Shown: positions 43,391 to 54,817 of the stretch, piece by piece
How the letters are laid out: every line of letters starts with the position of its first letter
How positions within the stretch are numbered: the first letter of the stretch is position 1
Assembly: GCA_900169235.1 (NCBI GenBank)
Contig: FWCC01000116.1
Span: 62,001-126,000, forward strand
DNA length: 64,000 nt
Source of the DNA: Zarea fungicola
Taxonomy: Eukaryota; Ascomycota; Sordariomycetes; Hypocreales; Cordycipitaceae
Reading direction: 5' to 3'
Notes under the pieces: generated by a model
What the model saw: only the letters and a program-made list of their open reading frames with translations
The model's database searches: none
What the model was told of the DNA's origin: nothing
Made by a program: the position numbers and the translations under genes

Positions 43391-44507
43391 GATTCCTGTT
43401 GTTTCGAGTATAAAGAAACCTGGAAGAAGAAATATGTAGGCTCCACGTGGGCTCGTATAATACTAAATATGGGATAAGATGGCAACGGCTTACAGCACGG
43501 AGAATCCGGTGAGTCAATGTCCCACTCTTTGCCGGGGGGGGGGGGGGGGGGGGGGAGGGGCAGTGCAGCTCTATTGTCCGCCTTATTATCATTCTTAAAC
43601 TTGCCCCAAGATATTGACACTATCTCCCTGACTCATTCTAGATTCCCAGCTAACCCCAACTCTCTCAAAAAGGCAAGGAAATTAACTAATGGCAGCGACC
43701 GCCGAGGTGCGTATCGGTGTGAAACTGGCGGGAGAAATGCTGCGAAGAAGTGGACAGAGCATCATCTGGCTCCAAATTTCGATAAAGTCTTGCCCTCAAC
43801 TTTGCCGGCATCTCATGACACTGAAAAAAATAAAAATAAACTATAGCTTCCTTGAAATTCCATGCGCCTCCTCGCACATCCACTTTGCATCTCAACGGCT
43901 TGAGCCTAGCCAAGGGCATCTGAACAATTCTGGAGTTTACGACGTCCGCACTAGTTAGTAAAGCCGACCCAACGTCGAATGAAAAGACCACACTGTAACG
44001 GGCGTCTGGGCGATAAAGTCGCGCCGCAACTATCGAATACGATGTCGCTTTCTCATACCCAAAGCAGTTTTTAGCCTCCGTAAAGTGGCAGCAATCATCT
44101 TACATAGCATTCATCAAGTTTAGCCTATAAAAGTTGTTCTCCTTCCGTTGATGTCGCTAATAATGGGGGCGATTTCGCAGTTAGCCTCTGAAATGACACT
44201 TCTGCTCTGATTCAGGCTTCCTTCGTACGGCCTGCCATTGTCTACTTTGCCACTGAATAAATATGCAGGCCGAGTTGGGCCAACATGTTCCCAACTGAAA
44301 GGCGTGTGTACAGACACAATCGAATAATTTATTTTCTACAATATTCAGGCCCTACCTATATCTTTGTGCAAAAAAAGGAGATGCACTCAGCGGTGTGCAG
44401 AATGTCTCACACAAAATGTCTTTCACGGTGCCGCAACCGCAACTCCAGCGATTGGGCAGCGAACGAAAAAACATAATAAATTTATCTGACCACAAAGTCG
44501 CTGATTA
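43391..44507. other. intergenic region, 1.1 kb
   Basis: This is the upstream region of both the Cdc123-like gene and the unknown membrane-protein gene. It holds a 22-G homopolymer. No coding frame with support was found. Confidence 0.55.
43534..43560 (+). repeat. G22 homopolymer plus G4
   Basis: 22 consecutive G, one A, then four G. It lies 144 bp upstream of the Cdc123-like start codon, on the strand opposite to that gene. It could form a G-quadruplex. The exact length is a known weak point of sequencing and assembly. Confidence 0.85.
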
Positions 44508-45644
44508 ATGCAGCGACAGCACGGCTCTATTAACTTTCAGGAGATCTATTATATGCATGTCTGCCTTGAAATGTGGCCATTCATCTACTCTATTAGCATA
44601 TCGCTGTATCTCATCAGCAACTACCCCGAATGGCGCGACGGTATCCTCACGCTCAGTCACGATGCCTCTGCGCTATGGTGGTGGCTTTCCTCACGCGGCC
44701 AGTTTCGCAGTACCATGTCAGCGGCAGATGCCTCTACAATGCCAAGCAAGAAGAAACTATACACCGCCGACCACAACTCAATCACCATATGGGTACCGCC
44801 CGGCTCTTCAGAAATGAAGCGGCGCACCAAGGCGCTGTTTGAGCTGGGCACTGTCACCGCACAACCGTACCGGACTTATCAGGGGTTGCAGATCCATCAG
44901 CTGCGAGACGTGGCCCGCGTGCTTCAGATCTCCCACGATCCTTACATGGCCAGCATCATGAGCACTCCATCTTCGTTGGCACGAACCGTGCGAGATTTCG
45001 TCAAGCTCAAGTGTAGCGAATACAGTGACGACGGATATAGCCACCGATTTTTTGCCTTTCACCCCGATACCGCCTGGATGGGCACCTTTCTGCGTCTTCA
45101 AGAGACCGAAGGCCCGCTGCCGTTGGAGTTTGCGGGCGTCTCGCACAACCTATTCGTCCTCGCCCGGTGGATGCTCTGCGAGCGCGTTGTGCTGGTGCAG
45201 ACACTCGGCGAAGCAGGCAGAAGGATTCGCTTTCACATTCTCATCCCAGCACAGGAACCGCTCGTTATTCCGCATCACATCTGCTTCGTCGATGCATTGG
45301 GGCCTCTGAGAATAGAAGGCCCGATTGGCAGGGGAAGTCCAATGGTGTGGCTCAAGATTACCCAGCACTCGACGACAGTGTTGCGCGATGTGGGCACCAT
45401 TCCGCCACCGTGCCCAGCTCTGGCAGAAGGCAAAGCAAGCATTGCAGTCTGTCTGTTATGGATTGGAGTGTCACCCATTCTATTGGTTCTCTGTAGAGCA
45501 ATATGTTCAGTGCACGTACCGTTCTACGCAACCCTGGCTGTTTCATTATTATGCCATGGACTCGCGCTCAATGCGACGCTCTGGTTAAAGAGGGAGGTGA
45601 GGGAATACTACATGCAAGACGATGCTCCGACAACCCTGGGATAA
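44508..45644 (+). CDS. hypothetical protein with C-terminal membrane segments
   Basis: Open frame of 378 aa without an intron. I do not recognise a family. An ATG at 44715 (MSAADAS) is an alternative start giving 309 aa; the extra N-terminal part holds a hydrophobic stretch (MWPFIYSISISLYLISNY). The middle is soluble, with a FAFHPDTAWMGTFLRLQ segment and no catalytic motif I can name. Two hydrophobic helices lie near the C-terminus (SIAVCLLWIGVSPILLVL and PFYATLAVSLLCHGLALN), with a short Lys/Arg/Glu tail. The composition looks coding and the frame is long for this region, but the gene is unproven. It is divergent from the Cdc123-like gene across 1.1 kb. Confidence 0.6.
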   Translation: MQRQHGSINFQEIYYMHVCLEMWPFIYSISISLYLISNYPEWRDGILTLSHDASALWWWLSSRGQFRSTMSAADASTMPSKKKLYTADHNSITIWVPPGSSEMKRRTKALFELGTVTAQPYRTYQGLQIHQLRDVARVLQISHDPYMASIMSTPSSLARTVRDFVKLKCSEYSDDGYSHRFFAFHPDTAWMGTFLRLQETEGPLPLEFAGVSHNLFVLARWMLCERVVLVQTLGEAGRRIRFHILIPAQEPLVIPHHICFVDALGPLRIEGPIGRGSPMVWLKITQHSTTVLRDVGTIPPPCPALAEGKASIAVCLLWIGVSPILLVLCRAICSVHVPFYATLAVSLLCHGLALNATLWLKREVREYYMQDDAPTTLG

Positions 45645-46235
45645 TCACCTGGACGCGAAAGGCCGTGCAGCTTGATAAAGCTGGGATAGGACAAACAGCG
45701 CAAGACGGCGCAACCGGGGTGGATTTATACCAGGCTTATCATAACTCGAAAATACCATATTGCTAGTGTTTAATCCATCTCTATGTACGTACGATAAGTC
45801 TTCGGTTTGTGTAAAGAGGCTCGAAGGAGCAGAGATATGTCCACCACCTCCTTCGGAAGTATTGCCAGGTCTCGCTTGCGTGGCGTTCGCAGCATTCAAG
45901 GGCAAATTTTTGATGTGAAGAGCGAAAAATGAGGTTATTGGTAGTAAGGACAGAATATTGGGTTGATTTCAACGTCTACTGCCTGACAACATGGATATAA
46001 ACGACGTAGACCGCCTCCAACATAATACAAAAGAGAGCTATGATTGAGAGAACCAGACTTATAAATTAACAGGACCGAACTTCTCAGGCTTGAGACAAGC
46101 TGAGCCGCGAAGAAAAGGACAATAGCGAAAACAGCAAACATATGCCCCAGTGTGGACCGAGGCTACCTGCGCCTAGGTAGAAACCAGGAAAAAGAACGAC
46201 CAACCATGTAAGGCTACCGCCTGTAAAGTAATTAC
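45645..46235. other. convergent intergenic region, 0.6 kb
   Basis: This lies between the stops of the unknown membrane protein and the small membrane protein. It should be two facing 3' flanks. No ordered element is seen. Confidence 0.55.
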
Positions 46236-46490
46236 CTAGGGACCGTAATTGTATCCTTGCACAGTTGCCGTCGGCGCGGGCTTCGCCGGTCCAAAGTATT
46301 GCACTGCACTCGGTGCGTACGTCGGGAGCGGCGGCGGCCCAATCGACACGGGTGGTAGTTCAAACTGTTCAACGTCCTTGACGGCCTTGGATTGCCTCTG
46401 CTTGAGATAGAGACCACCAATAATGGCAATGGCAATGACAAGAACAATAGGGATGATAATGAGCTTGATGGCTCCTCCGATGACACCCAT
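46236..46490 (-). CDS. small single-pass membrane protein
   Basis: Open frame of 84 aa from the ATG at 46490. Residues 7-27 are a strong transmembrane helix (IKLIIIPIVLVIAIAIIGG). A short basic stretch follows (YLKQRQSKAVK), then a Pro-rich tail with PPLPTYAP, ending in NYGP. Small proteins with this plan (one helix, basic stop-transfer, Pro/Tyr-rich tail) are common in Pezizomycotina, but their function is unknown to me. The tail could be cytosolic by the positive-inside rule. Coding status rests on the helix, the start context and the clean frame. Confidence 0.6.
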   Translation of the reverse strand: MGVIGGAIKLIIIPIVLVIAIAIIGGLYLKQRQSKAVKDVEQFELPPVSIGPPPLPTYAPSAVQYFGPAKPAPTATVQGYNYGP

Positions 46491-47593
46491 GATGGATGGG
46501 AAGTGGTGGTTCGTGCGTGTAAGCTACAATGACAATCGCCAAAGGATATAGTCAAAGAGCAAGTAAAGGATAAAATGTCGCTGATGAAAAAAAGTCCGAC
46601 GTTTTTATCAGTATAAGGCAGTTATTACAATGGAATGGAAGCCAGGTTCCAGGAGCAGCCCGCTCGCATTATATCCCTCGAGCACATGCAGTCGCCGTTG
46701 TGCTACTACAATTGAACAAACGGCAGGTGTTCCGAGTCGTTCCACGCAGTGAACGTTTTTCGATTGAATCACATCTTGATAGGTACTACCTCTTTGCATG
46801 AGAGAAACCCAGGGTTGTAGCAGGCGGTTCGAGGAAGGATCTCAGTGGCAGATCCTGAGGAATATCTGGGGACGGCTTCACAACCACATAGGCTTGGCTC
46901 GGCACATCTGTGCCGAACAGGGTCGGGAACAAATCTCCACTTGCGTGGGCATTACGGAGCCTGCCATTTTAAATCGCTGGCGGGACCTAGAGCCAGAATT
47001 GGTGTACAATCGTCAAAAACACTAGTTAGGATACTCTAGGTTGAGGGTAAGCTAGAAAGTAAGTTTGACCATTTATTCCTGCGAACGAGTTCTTATTTAA
47101 GCGCAACAGAGCAGTATCAGTAGTTGGTATCGCAAGATTCATGAGACTCGAATTGGCTCGTGGCACTTTGCATCATAGCACGAAGCCCCATTATGTCATT
47201 GGCGGAGCCCATTGGCTACGTCAGACAAGGATGAGATTTGCACTGCCTCAGTCAAAGAATGGGCGGCAAGTTGCTGCCAGAGCCATCGATTGCTGCGCCT
47301 CCTTCACTAAGTTTGCCTAGCTTATTGCATGTATGGATTTACAGCGTACGCCGACTGCAAAAGAAAAGAGCCACCAAAATAATAGCCACCATGATAGAAT
47401 GCCAAGGCGTTGTAGGGCTGAGGCCGGCCCTGGTGCACTGGTAACTAAATCGGAGCTCGAGGACATACGTCGAGTAACGCTTGGGGTGTGCCAGCGAATG
47501 GCCGTTAGTTTTTGAGAATATCTGTTATTGATTTACCCCTTTTATCAGTAGCAAGGGAAGCATGTCATTTGTGTAATGTTAAAGTTAATCTAG
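46491..47593. other. intergenic region, 1.1 kb
   Basis: This holds the promoter of the small membrane protein and the 3' flank of the Ca2+-ATPase. Only short unrecognised frames occur. Confidence 0.55.
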
Positions 47594-50500
47594 CTAAATG
47601 GAACGGAACTGGATGCAACGAGCGACAAAATCGTCAGGCACTGTGCGAATGAGCATGGCAAACGGCACACAGAGCGCGCCAAGTGTGACAGATAGAATCC
47701 ATCCCTGGGCAGACAGCGGCTCTACCTGTAAAGCAATCCCACCATACGTAACAATGAGGATCTGTCCGACAATAATAACTAGATTTACGGCAATGAAAAA
47801 CAGACTATTTGATAAGCCCGAAAAGATATTGAAGCCATTGTCAAGACGGCGATTGCTGGCACATTCAATGTCAGCATTTCAGAAACCGTGGGTAAGACGC
47901 AATGGAGATGGCAGTCGACTCACTTGTAAAGATTGAATAGTTGCATCCAGATGAATGCGTTGAATATGAGCGTATGGTGGTTCGCGGGCGGCAATCCAAA
48001 AACATTTTGCGGTATCTGAAAAATTAATAGCCCAACAACCACGATCTGATAGATTGATTGACTAATAATCATCTTCCAGCTGGTCTTTGAGATGAGAGAC
48101 GAAGATCTTTTATCTGGCGCGCGGTCAAGGATTCCCGTACTTGGTGGCTCTGCAGCTAGAGCCAGTGCAGCAAGTGTGTCCATGATGAGATTTACCCAAA
48201 GTAGTTGCACAGGGGATAGAATGGCGGTGCTGTCTTCACTCGCCAATGCTGAGACAAATGTCAGAGTGACCGCCGTGATGTTAACCGTCAGTTGAAACTG
48301 ACACTGGTTAGCAACGAGTTTACTGTGCAACTCTGTCCCCATTTAGGCCAGAGACTCACATTCAAAAATTTCTTGATTGCGTCGCCAACACATCGTCCCC
48401 ACTCGACTGCGGTGACAATGGAGCTAAAGTTATCATCAAGGACAACAATGGATGAGGCATCCTTGGCAACCTCTGTTCCAGATATGCCCATCGAGAAGCC
48501 GACATCGGCTGCCTTCAAGGCTGGACCATCATTGGTCCCATCGCCCGTGACTGCGACTGTTTCGCCAAGCTCCTTGAGGCTTCGTACCAAGAGTTCCTTA
48601 TCCGCCGGGCTAGATCTTGCCAATACATCCAGTTGGGGGATAATTTGGAGCATCTCGGCTTTTGGCAATTGACGAAAGGTAAGCCCGTCCAGAACGATAC
48701 TGCCATTTGTCAGGATTCCGCATTCCTTCGCGATTGCGCGAGCCGTCTTCTTGTTATCGCCAGTTACCATCCTGACTTTGATGCCTGCATTCTGGCATTT
48801 GACTATGGAGTCGATTACACCCTCTCTAAGGGTATCCTTCATATCAAGTGTACCAATAAAAACCATTCCCCCGATCACATCCTCCATCGAAACATCTTCC
48901 TCAGCAGAGAAGCCCTTTGGGGGCCAATGTGGAATATCCTTGTACGCAAAGGCCAATGTTCGTAGTGACTCGGATACTCCGGAGGAAATAGTATTTGAAA
49001 AGGAGGCAGGGATATCAAAAAGGTTTGCCTCACTTGGAGGTTCGTCTTCATTCGCAATTGCCGAAAATGCCGACAGTATGATTTTGCTGCAATGAGCCAA
49101 AACAACCTCTGGGGCACCCTTTAAGAGTACTCGGAATGTGCCATCTGCAAGTGTGAAAACTGTTGCCATGCACTTGATCCTGGAGTTGAAGGGGTATATC
49201 TCTACAACATTGGCGTTGGAGCGCTCCTCTTGGAGTGGTCCCATACCAAGCCACGTCTTGGCGTAGTGAAGTAGAGCCGCTTCGGTCTTGGAGCCGGTAT
49301 ACGCGGAAGCACCAGGCTCGTCGCTCTCAAAAGCAGTAGAATTCACTGCTATGGACTGTTTCAAGAGATTCCTTACGTCAGGGTTGATGGTGTTGCAGAA
49401 CTCGCTTATTGTAAAGGCGCTCAAGTCTTCCACAGACTCGGCGTCACCAAAAGAACTATCGATGCCGATATGACCGGAAACAACGTGCATTTTGTTACTG
49501 GTGAGCGTACCAGTCTTATCAGTGCATATAGCGGTTGCGTTTCCCATGGTCTCGCAAGCAGCTAGAACTCTGACGAGATTATTTTCTTTAAACATCCGTG
49601 TCACAGCAATGGCCAAAGCCAACGTGACTGCCAAGGGAAGCCCTTCCGGAACAGCAGCTACCACTACTGTAATGGCCAATGTGAAAGCACGGAGAAGATG
49701 TTGAAATGTTTCGAAGCCCAGAGATCCGCTCTGTACAGCACGAAATATGATTTGAAGGGACAGTGCAAAAAAGAGGAAGCACGAGACGCTGATTGCAGCT
49801 GTGGCAATCTGATCTGCCACTATGGTGAGCTTTTCCTGTAGCGGTGTTGTTGTGGTATCATCTCCTTCTGAGGCCATGCGCAATCGACCAATAGTGCTGT
49901 GAATGCCCACGCTGGTGACCAAGTACGTTCCAATTCCTTCAATAACGTTGCTCCCTGATACAATGAAGGGATCAAGGCTGTCCAGAGCGTCTTCGTCACT
50001 CATATGAGCAAGTACTTCAAAAGTAGGCGACTTATGAACGTGCTTGGACTCGCCAGTGAGAGATGACTCATCACATTGTATGCCATGTGCAGATATCAAG
50101 ACACCATCAGCCGGGACGATGTCTCCTGGTTCAATGTGCAGTACATCGCCTACTAAAATATCGAACACTGATATTTCGACAGATTTCCCGCACCGTATTG
50201 CTCGGACTGAATGGTTATCTTTCTACAGCCAATTATGTTAGACTTCACTTCCTTCTCTAGCCTGCATCGTGAACATAAACTGTACCTTTTTCTGCAAGGC
50301 AGCGAACTGCTTTTCCTTTTGATAGTCATTCAACGCACCAAACGAAACCACAATCACAACAGCTGTCATGATGGATACGCTGTCTACCCACTCTATTCTG
50401 GGTTCACCTGGAGCGTGGGGTGTTAGAAACGCCTCATATAGTCCCACACAGAGTGAGATTGTAGCTACAATCGATAGGAGAATGATGATCCTATCGCTCA

Positions 50501-51269
50501 GCGCAATTCGGATAAGATCAAATATCGTCTTTGCTTTGCGGTCTGGGATTTTATTTTCACCAAACAATTGTTTTCTAGCCTCAGACAGATCGCACAAGGT
50601 GAGGGATGATGCTTGCTTGGGTGATAGGACATCACCATACGATACTGCTCTTGATTCGCCGGATCCTAGCCCCCCGTGAAGATCTGTTTTGAGACCATGC
50701 GCTATTCGTGTTAAGCCACCTAGGGCTTGCACGGCGGCCAAGTCTTTGTTGCTGATGATGGAAACGAGTTCATCGGGCTTAAAAGCAAACGGGCCATTTG
50801 AGTGATTTTGGAAAACATCATGCAGATTTCTTGGTGCAGGGCTTGTACATCTCGAGTCGTCAAAAGATGTTCTCCGTGATCCTGAACTTGAGCCAACAGC
50901 GGAGAAGACAGGACTGGCAGCACTGATGGAAGAGCATCGGCTGGCTGACTTTCCGCCCCTTGAGGAACGCAACGTTCCATAAGGACTGCTTGAGTGGTGA
51001 TGAGAGGCAGCGGAAAGTCCTCGCACCGGGGGTTCAAGCAGGGGTTTAGGAAGGAGATGCGAGCCCTCAAAATAGTCTTTGTGATGGCTTCGCTCATCCA
51101 GTGGAGTCGACCATTCGGTTACCTGAGGTAGTGGTTAGGCGGAACAAGTTCATCTGACAAAAAAAAAGTGCATCGAAGAACGCATCAGACATACCGCCGT
51201 ATCAATGACAATTGTAGGTGCTCTTGGACGCTTCTGGCCTGCAGAAGATGATTCGCTATTGTCTGGCAT
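47594..51269 (-). CDS. P-type Ca2+-ATPase, vacuolar Pmc1/PMCA type
   Basis: Five exons on the minus strand: 51269-51195, 51122-50286, 50222-48360, 48297-47924, 47855-47594 (1136 aa). Introns are 62-72 nt, all GT-AG and in phase. The N-terminal 115 residues are Ser-rich and probably regulatory. The P2B plan follows: membrane pairs, TGES (360-363), the ion-binding PEGLPLAVTLALA in M4 (496-508), the phosphorylated Asp539 in CTDKTGTLTSNK, KGAPE, TGDNKKTARAIA, and the hinge TGDGTNDGPALK. The last exons give LLWVNLIMDTLAALALA (M6) and the final helices. The enzyme pumps cytosolic Ca2+ into the vacuole or out of the cell. No calmodulin-binding site is obvious at the C-terminus, so control may be by the N-terminus, as in fungal and plant relatives. 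Confidence 0.97.
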
Positions 51270-53189
51270 GGTATGTGTCAAAGAATCAGCGACGGGGAGC
51301 TGGCTGCACCGGATGGCTGCCTGGGCCTGCTCGATGCACTGAGCCGTTGACTTATAGGCCGAAAATTTAAGATGATATCATGAGCTTTCAAAGCGCGGCG
51401 ATGAGTGCCGAGTCCGGTGTGTATCCAAGAAATAGCGCTCGAATCCAGCTTTATTGCCGCCTGATGCCAGATGCTGGATGAAGTCACGCTGATGTGCTGC
51501 GCCACTGTGGATGAAGCAACTTTGTTGTGGTCATGCGACGTCAGATCTGGCTTGAGTGGACGTGAATCTCTTTCACTACGCAGTAGCTATATGCGACTTC
51601 ATTATGACTGGGACATTAAGACAAAATCCACGAGTGAAAGCTTTAAGATAGTTAAGTGAGGTGTTTGTAAAAGACGAAAGGCGGAAAGGGGGCTAGTAAA
51701 CCCGGAAGAGGGCTGTGCAAAAAATGTGAAGCCATCGGAGTGGTAATAAGCGGGAGGTGGGGAGCCTTGGCAGGGGCCATTTCATTGTGAACGCTGCTTA
51801 GATTTTGTCTCACTGATGTTCTACGTATGCGGTCTCCTTTGCTTTATTATAATCATTTAAACGTACTACAAGACCGGACACCATTTGGCAGTATTGACTC
51901 GTAGTAGATTCGCACTCTGTCGAGGCCGCGCCGAAGGCACTCAGCAGTCCTAAAAATGCAACTTACTAATAACAGCGGGCCAGCGAAGATTGGATGATGA
52001 ACAGAAAATTCAAGCCCCATACTTCCCATACGCACCTGTTAAATACATAAGCGTCAGATCGGGCTGAACGTCGAGGATGCCCTTATTATTCTAAAGCCAT
52101 GTCATGTGTCCTGTATCGCGCGGAGACGGCAGCTCTCACGCGACTCCATTTGCACTACCTAGCCTTGAACAGTCTTCTTGCATCATTATCTGACAGTAAA
52201 CATGCGTGACCGTACACATCACCCGACTCATTACACGGCTTGCTAGAGAAGGGATTTACTACAAGTTAGTAATGTACACATTATTCAAATGCGTAAGAGA
52301 CTGGCTTTACTTTATCTATTGTTACATTTTTATAAAAGGAAGACAGTCCTGTCCGTTGTGAAGAACTTAGGATCCACCAACCTCGGCAGGACGAACGCTG
52401 GGTCAGCGCTTTGTGCTTGACCTAGGATCTAGACAGCCAAGTTTCATTCACTATCGGCTTTCCTCGACACTGATTACTGGTGTACATAATATACTTCTCA
52501 GCCATGGCAGACCTGATTCAATTCTGGTTATTCAAATACCCGTAGTCCAATTTGGACGTGGCAGAGGCAAATTACCTCTGCTCGCAATTGGCCCAGAGAA
52601 GATCGATCTACTGGAGCGACTGAAGATCAACCGCACCAACTTGTGAATCACCTCCAGGGTGCATTTATGAAGATTTTCGACTGCAAATCACGCCAAGCCG
52701 TGCTGCGCACCGTCAGATTGAGCAGGGTCGAAGTGTCTCAAGACAGTACCCCCGGCTTCGTTCGGTAAACCGATGGAGATTGTTTCAGTAGCCAGAGAGT
52801 GATTATTATGGCGGAAAAAGAAGTATGAACACACAACTGGAACAGAAGGTGGGGGGGATGGTTGTAGGAGCAGCGCTGGACACGGGAAGCTTGGCTCCGT
52901 CCCAAGACCTCCCACACTAATAAACTAAAAGCCCACACACTCAATCAGAAAAAGCAAAGTTCAATAAACGCCCATCCTGATGCGCCACCATCACTGCCGG
53001 CCTAGACACACCCGTGTCTCTACTTTCAGCACTGGGGCGTCAACTCAACTTATACACGTGCCTATTTGCCACGGCAATGAATCGGTGTAATCAAGTCTCA
53101 TTGTGCCGTTGGGGGCTTTTTTGTTTAGCAGATGCCGAGATAGCTGCCTTTTTTTAACGCTGCATTCAATAAATCAGAACCGTTTAGAG
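51270..53189. other. divergent intergenic region, 1.9 kb
   Basis: This is the upstream region of the Ca2+-ATPase (minus) and the copper radical oxidase (plus). Only short frames without motifs were seen. It should hold both promoters. Confidence 0.55.
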
Positions 53190-54815
53190 ATGGCCCAGTA
53201 TACTCTTCTAGTAAAAGTGCTGGTATTTCAGTCAGCAGCTTTATTCTTTCTCTTGACGTTTTATTTCAGTGGCCGTCGTCTTCTGCCAGATGGCGGTCGG
53301 AATTACCAAAGTCTTGGTCGCTGGGAACCCAGTGTGCCTCTCCCTCTTGTGCCGGCCGCTGCAGCTCTCCTCCCGATATCTGGCCAGGTATTGTTGTGGG
53401 CTGCGGATCGTGGTGACGTATTTGATTCTAGGCAAGGTGAATATGACAAAACAATTGCAGCAATATATGATCCGTCAAAAAAATCAGCTACGAGCGGAAT
53501 GGTGTCTAATATGCGGCATGGCATGTTCTGCCCAGGAGTGGCCATGCAGTCCGACGGTCGCGTGGTCGTCACCGGTGGTAAAACTTCACCGCGTACAAGC
53601 ATCTACGACGAAAGGATATCGCAGTGGATTATCGGTCCAAATATGACTATGGGACGTGGCTATCACGCGCAAGCAACACTGTCCAATGGCAACATATTTA
53701 CAATTGGTGGCTCATGGAGCGGTGGCATTGGAGGAGAGGAGGTACCCATGAAAAACGGCGAGGTGTTTGATCAAAAACTGAGCAAATGGACAAAATTGAC
53801 CGGCTGTGCAGTTGAGCCAATGTTAACCAATGGGAGTATGGGTAAGTTCGAGTCTGACAACCATGCGTGGCTGTTTGCCTGGAAGAACGGATCTGTGTTT
53901 CAAGCGGGACCATCTCAGTCAATGAACTGGTACGATACGCATCACGACGGGAAGACGATTGCTGCTGGGCCGCGAGAACATGACGCAGATTCCATGAATG
54001 GCAACGCCGTTATGTATGATGCTGTGCATGGCAAGATACTGACACTTGGCGGAGCTCCAAGTTATCGCGACAGCCACGCGACGGAGGCAGCTCATATCAT
54101 AACCCTGTCTGCTGAATATGAGCTGCCAAAAGTACAGAGGATCGCGTCGATGCGACACAGAAGAGCATATGCCAATTCCGTTTTATTGCCTACAGGAGAT
54201 GTCTTCATAAATGGCGGCGTCAACTATGCAAAGCAATTCACGGATAAGAATGCAACATGGTTTCCGGAACTGTGGAATTCCCAAACTCATCAATTCACGG
54301 CGTTGGCCAGGATGCCTATTCCTAGGGCATATCATAGCATCGCGCTTCTGCTCCCAGACGGAACCGTCTTAACTGGCGGCGGAGGTCTCTGCTATAAAGA
54401 ATGCGAGGACCCGACTGCCAACCACATGGATATCCAAGTCTTCACTCCACCATTTTTTTTCCATCCCGGAACAGGAAAACTGGCACCGCGACCCAGAATA
54501 CTCGACATAGACATGGTTGCGATGAGGACTATGGGCTCAGCTATTGTTGTCAAGACCGACTCCGAAATACCCAAATTCACCCTAGTTCGACACAGCTCAG
54601 TTACACACTCCATTAACACTGATCAAAGACTTGTGCATTTGAATTCAAAGCTAATTACCTCGTCTTCTGCCAGCTATCAGCGTTGGATTTACAAAGTTGC
54701 CATACCTGACGAGTCAGGTGTTATTTTGCCAGGCTACTGGATGTTGTTTGCAATCAATGACCACGGCGTTCCTTCAATTTCAGCGACTGTCCAAATTAAA
54801 ACACCGGATGCTTGA
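53190..54815 (+). CDS. membrane-anchored galactose-oxidase-type copper radical oxidase (AA5)
   Basis: Single exon of 541 aa from the ATG at 53190; the frame upstream has only a GTG. Residues 8-27 form an uncleaved-looking membrane helix instead of a plain signal peptide, and the N-terminal carbohydrate-binding domain of secreted galactose oxidase is absent. The whole active site is kept: Cys114 (MFCPG) and Tyr158 (GRGYH) for the Cys-Tyr cofactor, Trp176 (GGSWSGG), Tyr381/His382 (RAYHS) and His473 (VTHSI) as copper ligands. Spacing Cys-Tyr-Trp (44 and 18 residues) equals that of Fusarium galactose oxidase (228, 272, 290). It should oxidise primary alcohols of sugars or glycans to aldehydes, making H2O2. 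It is tail to tail with the lyase gene, only 2 bp between stops. Confidence 0.94.
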   Translation: MAQYTLLVKVLVFQSAALFFLLTFYFSGRRLLPDGGRNYQSLGRWEPSVPLPLVPAAAALLPISGQVLLWAADRGDVFDSRQGEYDKTIAAIYDPSKKSATSGMVSNMRHGMFCPGVAMQSDGRVVVTGGKTSPRTSIYDERISQWIIGPNMTMGRGYHAQATLSNGNIFTIGGSWSGGIGGEEVPMKNGEVFDQKLSKWTKLTGCAVEPMLTNGSMGKFESDNHAWLFAWKNGSVFQAGPSQSMNWYDTHHDGKTIAAGPREHDADSMNGNAVMYDAVHGKILTLGGAPSYRDSHATEAAHIITLSAEYELPKVQRIASMRHRRAYANSVLLPTGDVFINGGVNYAKQFTDKNATWFPELWNSQTHQFTALARMPIPRAYHSIALLLPDGTVLTGGGGLCYKECEDPTANHMDIQVFTPPFFFHPGTGKLAPRPRILDIDMVAMRTMGSAIVVKTDSEIPKFTLVRHSSVTHSINTDQRLVHLNSKLITSSSASYQRWIYKVAIPDESGVILPGYWMLFAINDHGVPSISATVQIKTPDA

Positions 54816-54817
54816 AG

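Noticed and set aside
53103..53189. Upstream extension of the copper radical oxidase by 29 codons
   Set aside because: The extended frame begins with GTG, not ATG. The ATG at 53190 is followed directly by the hydrophobic N-terminal helix.
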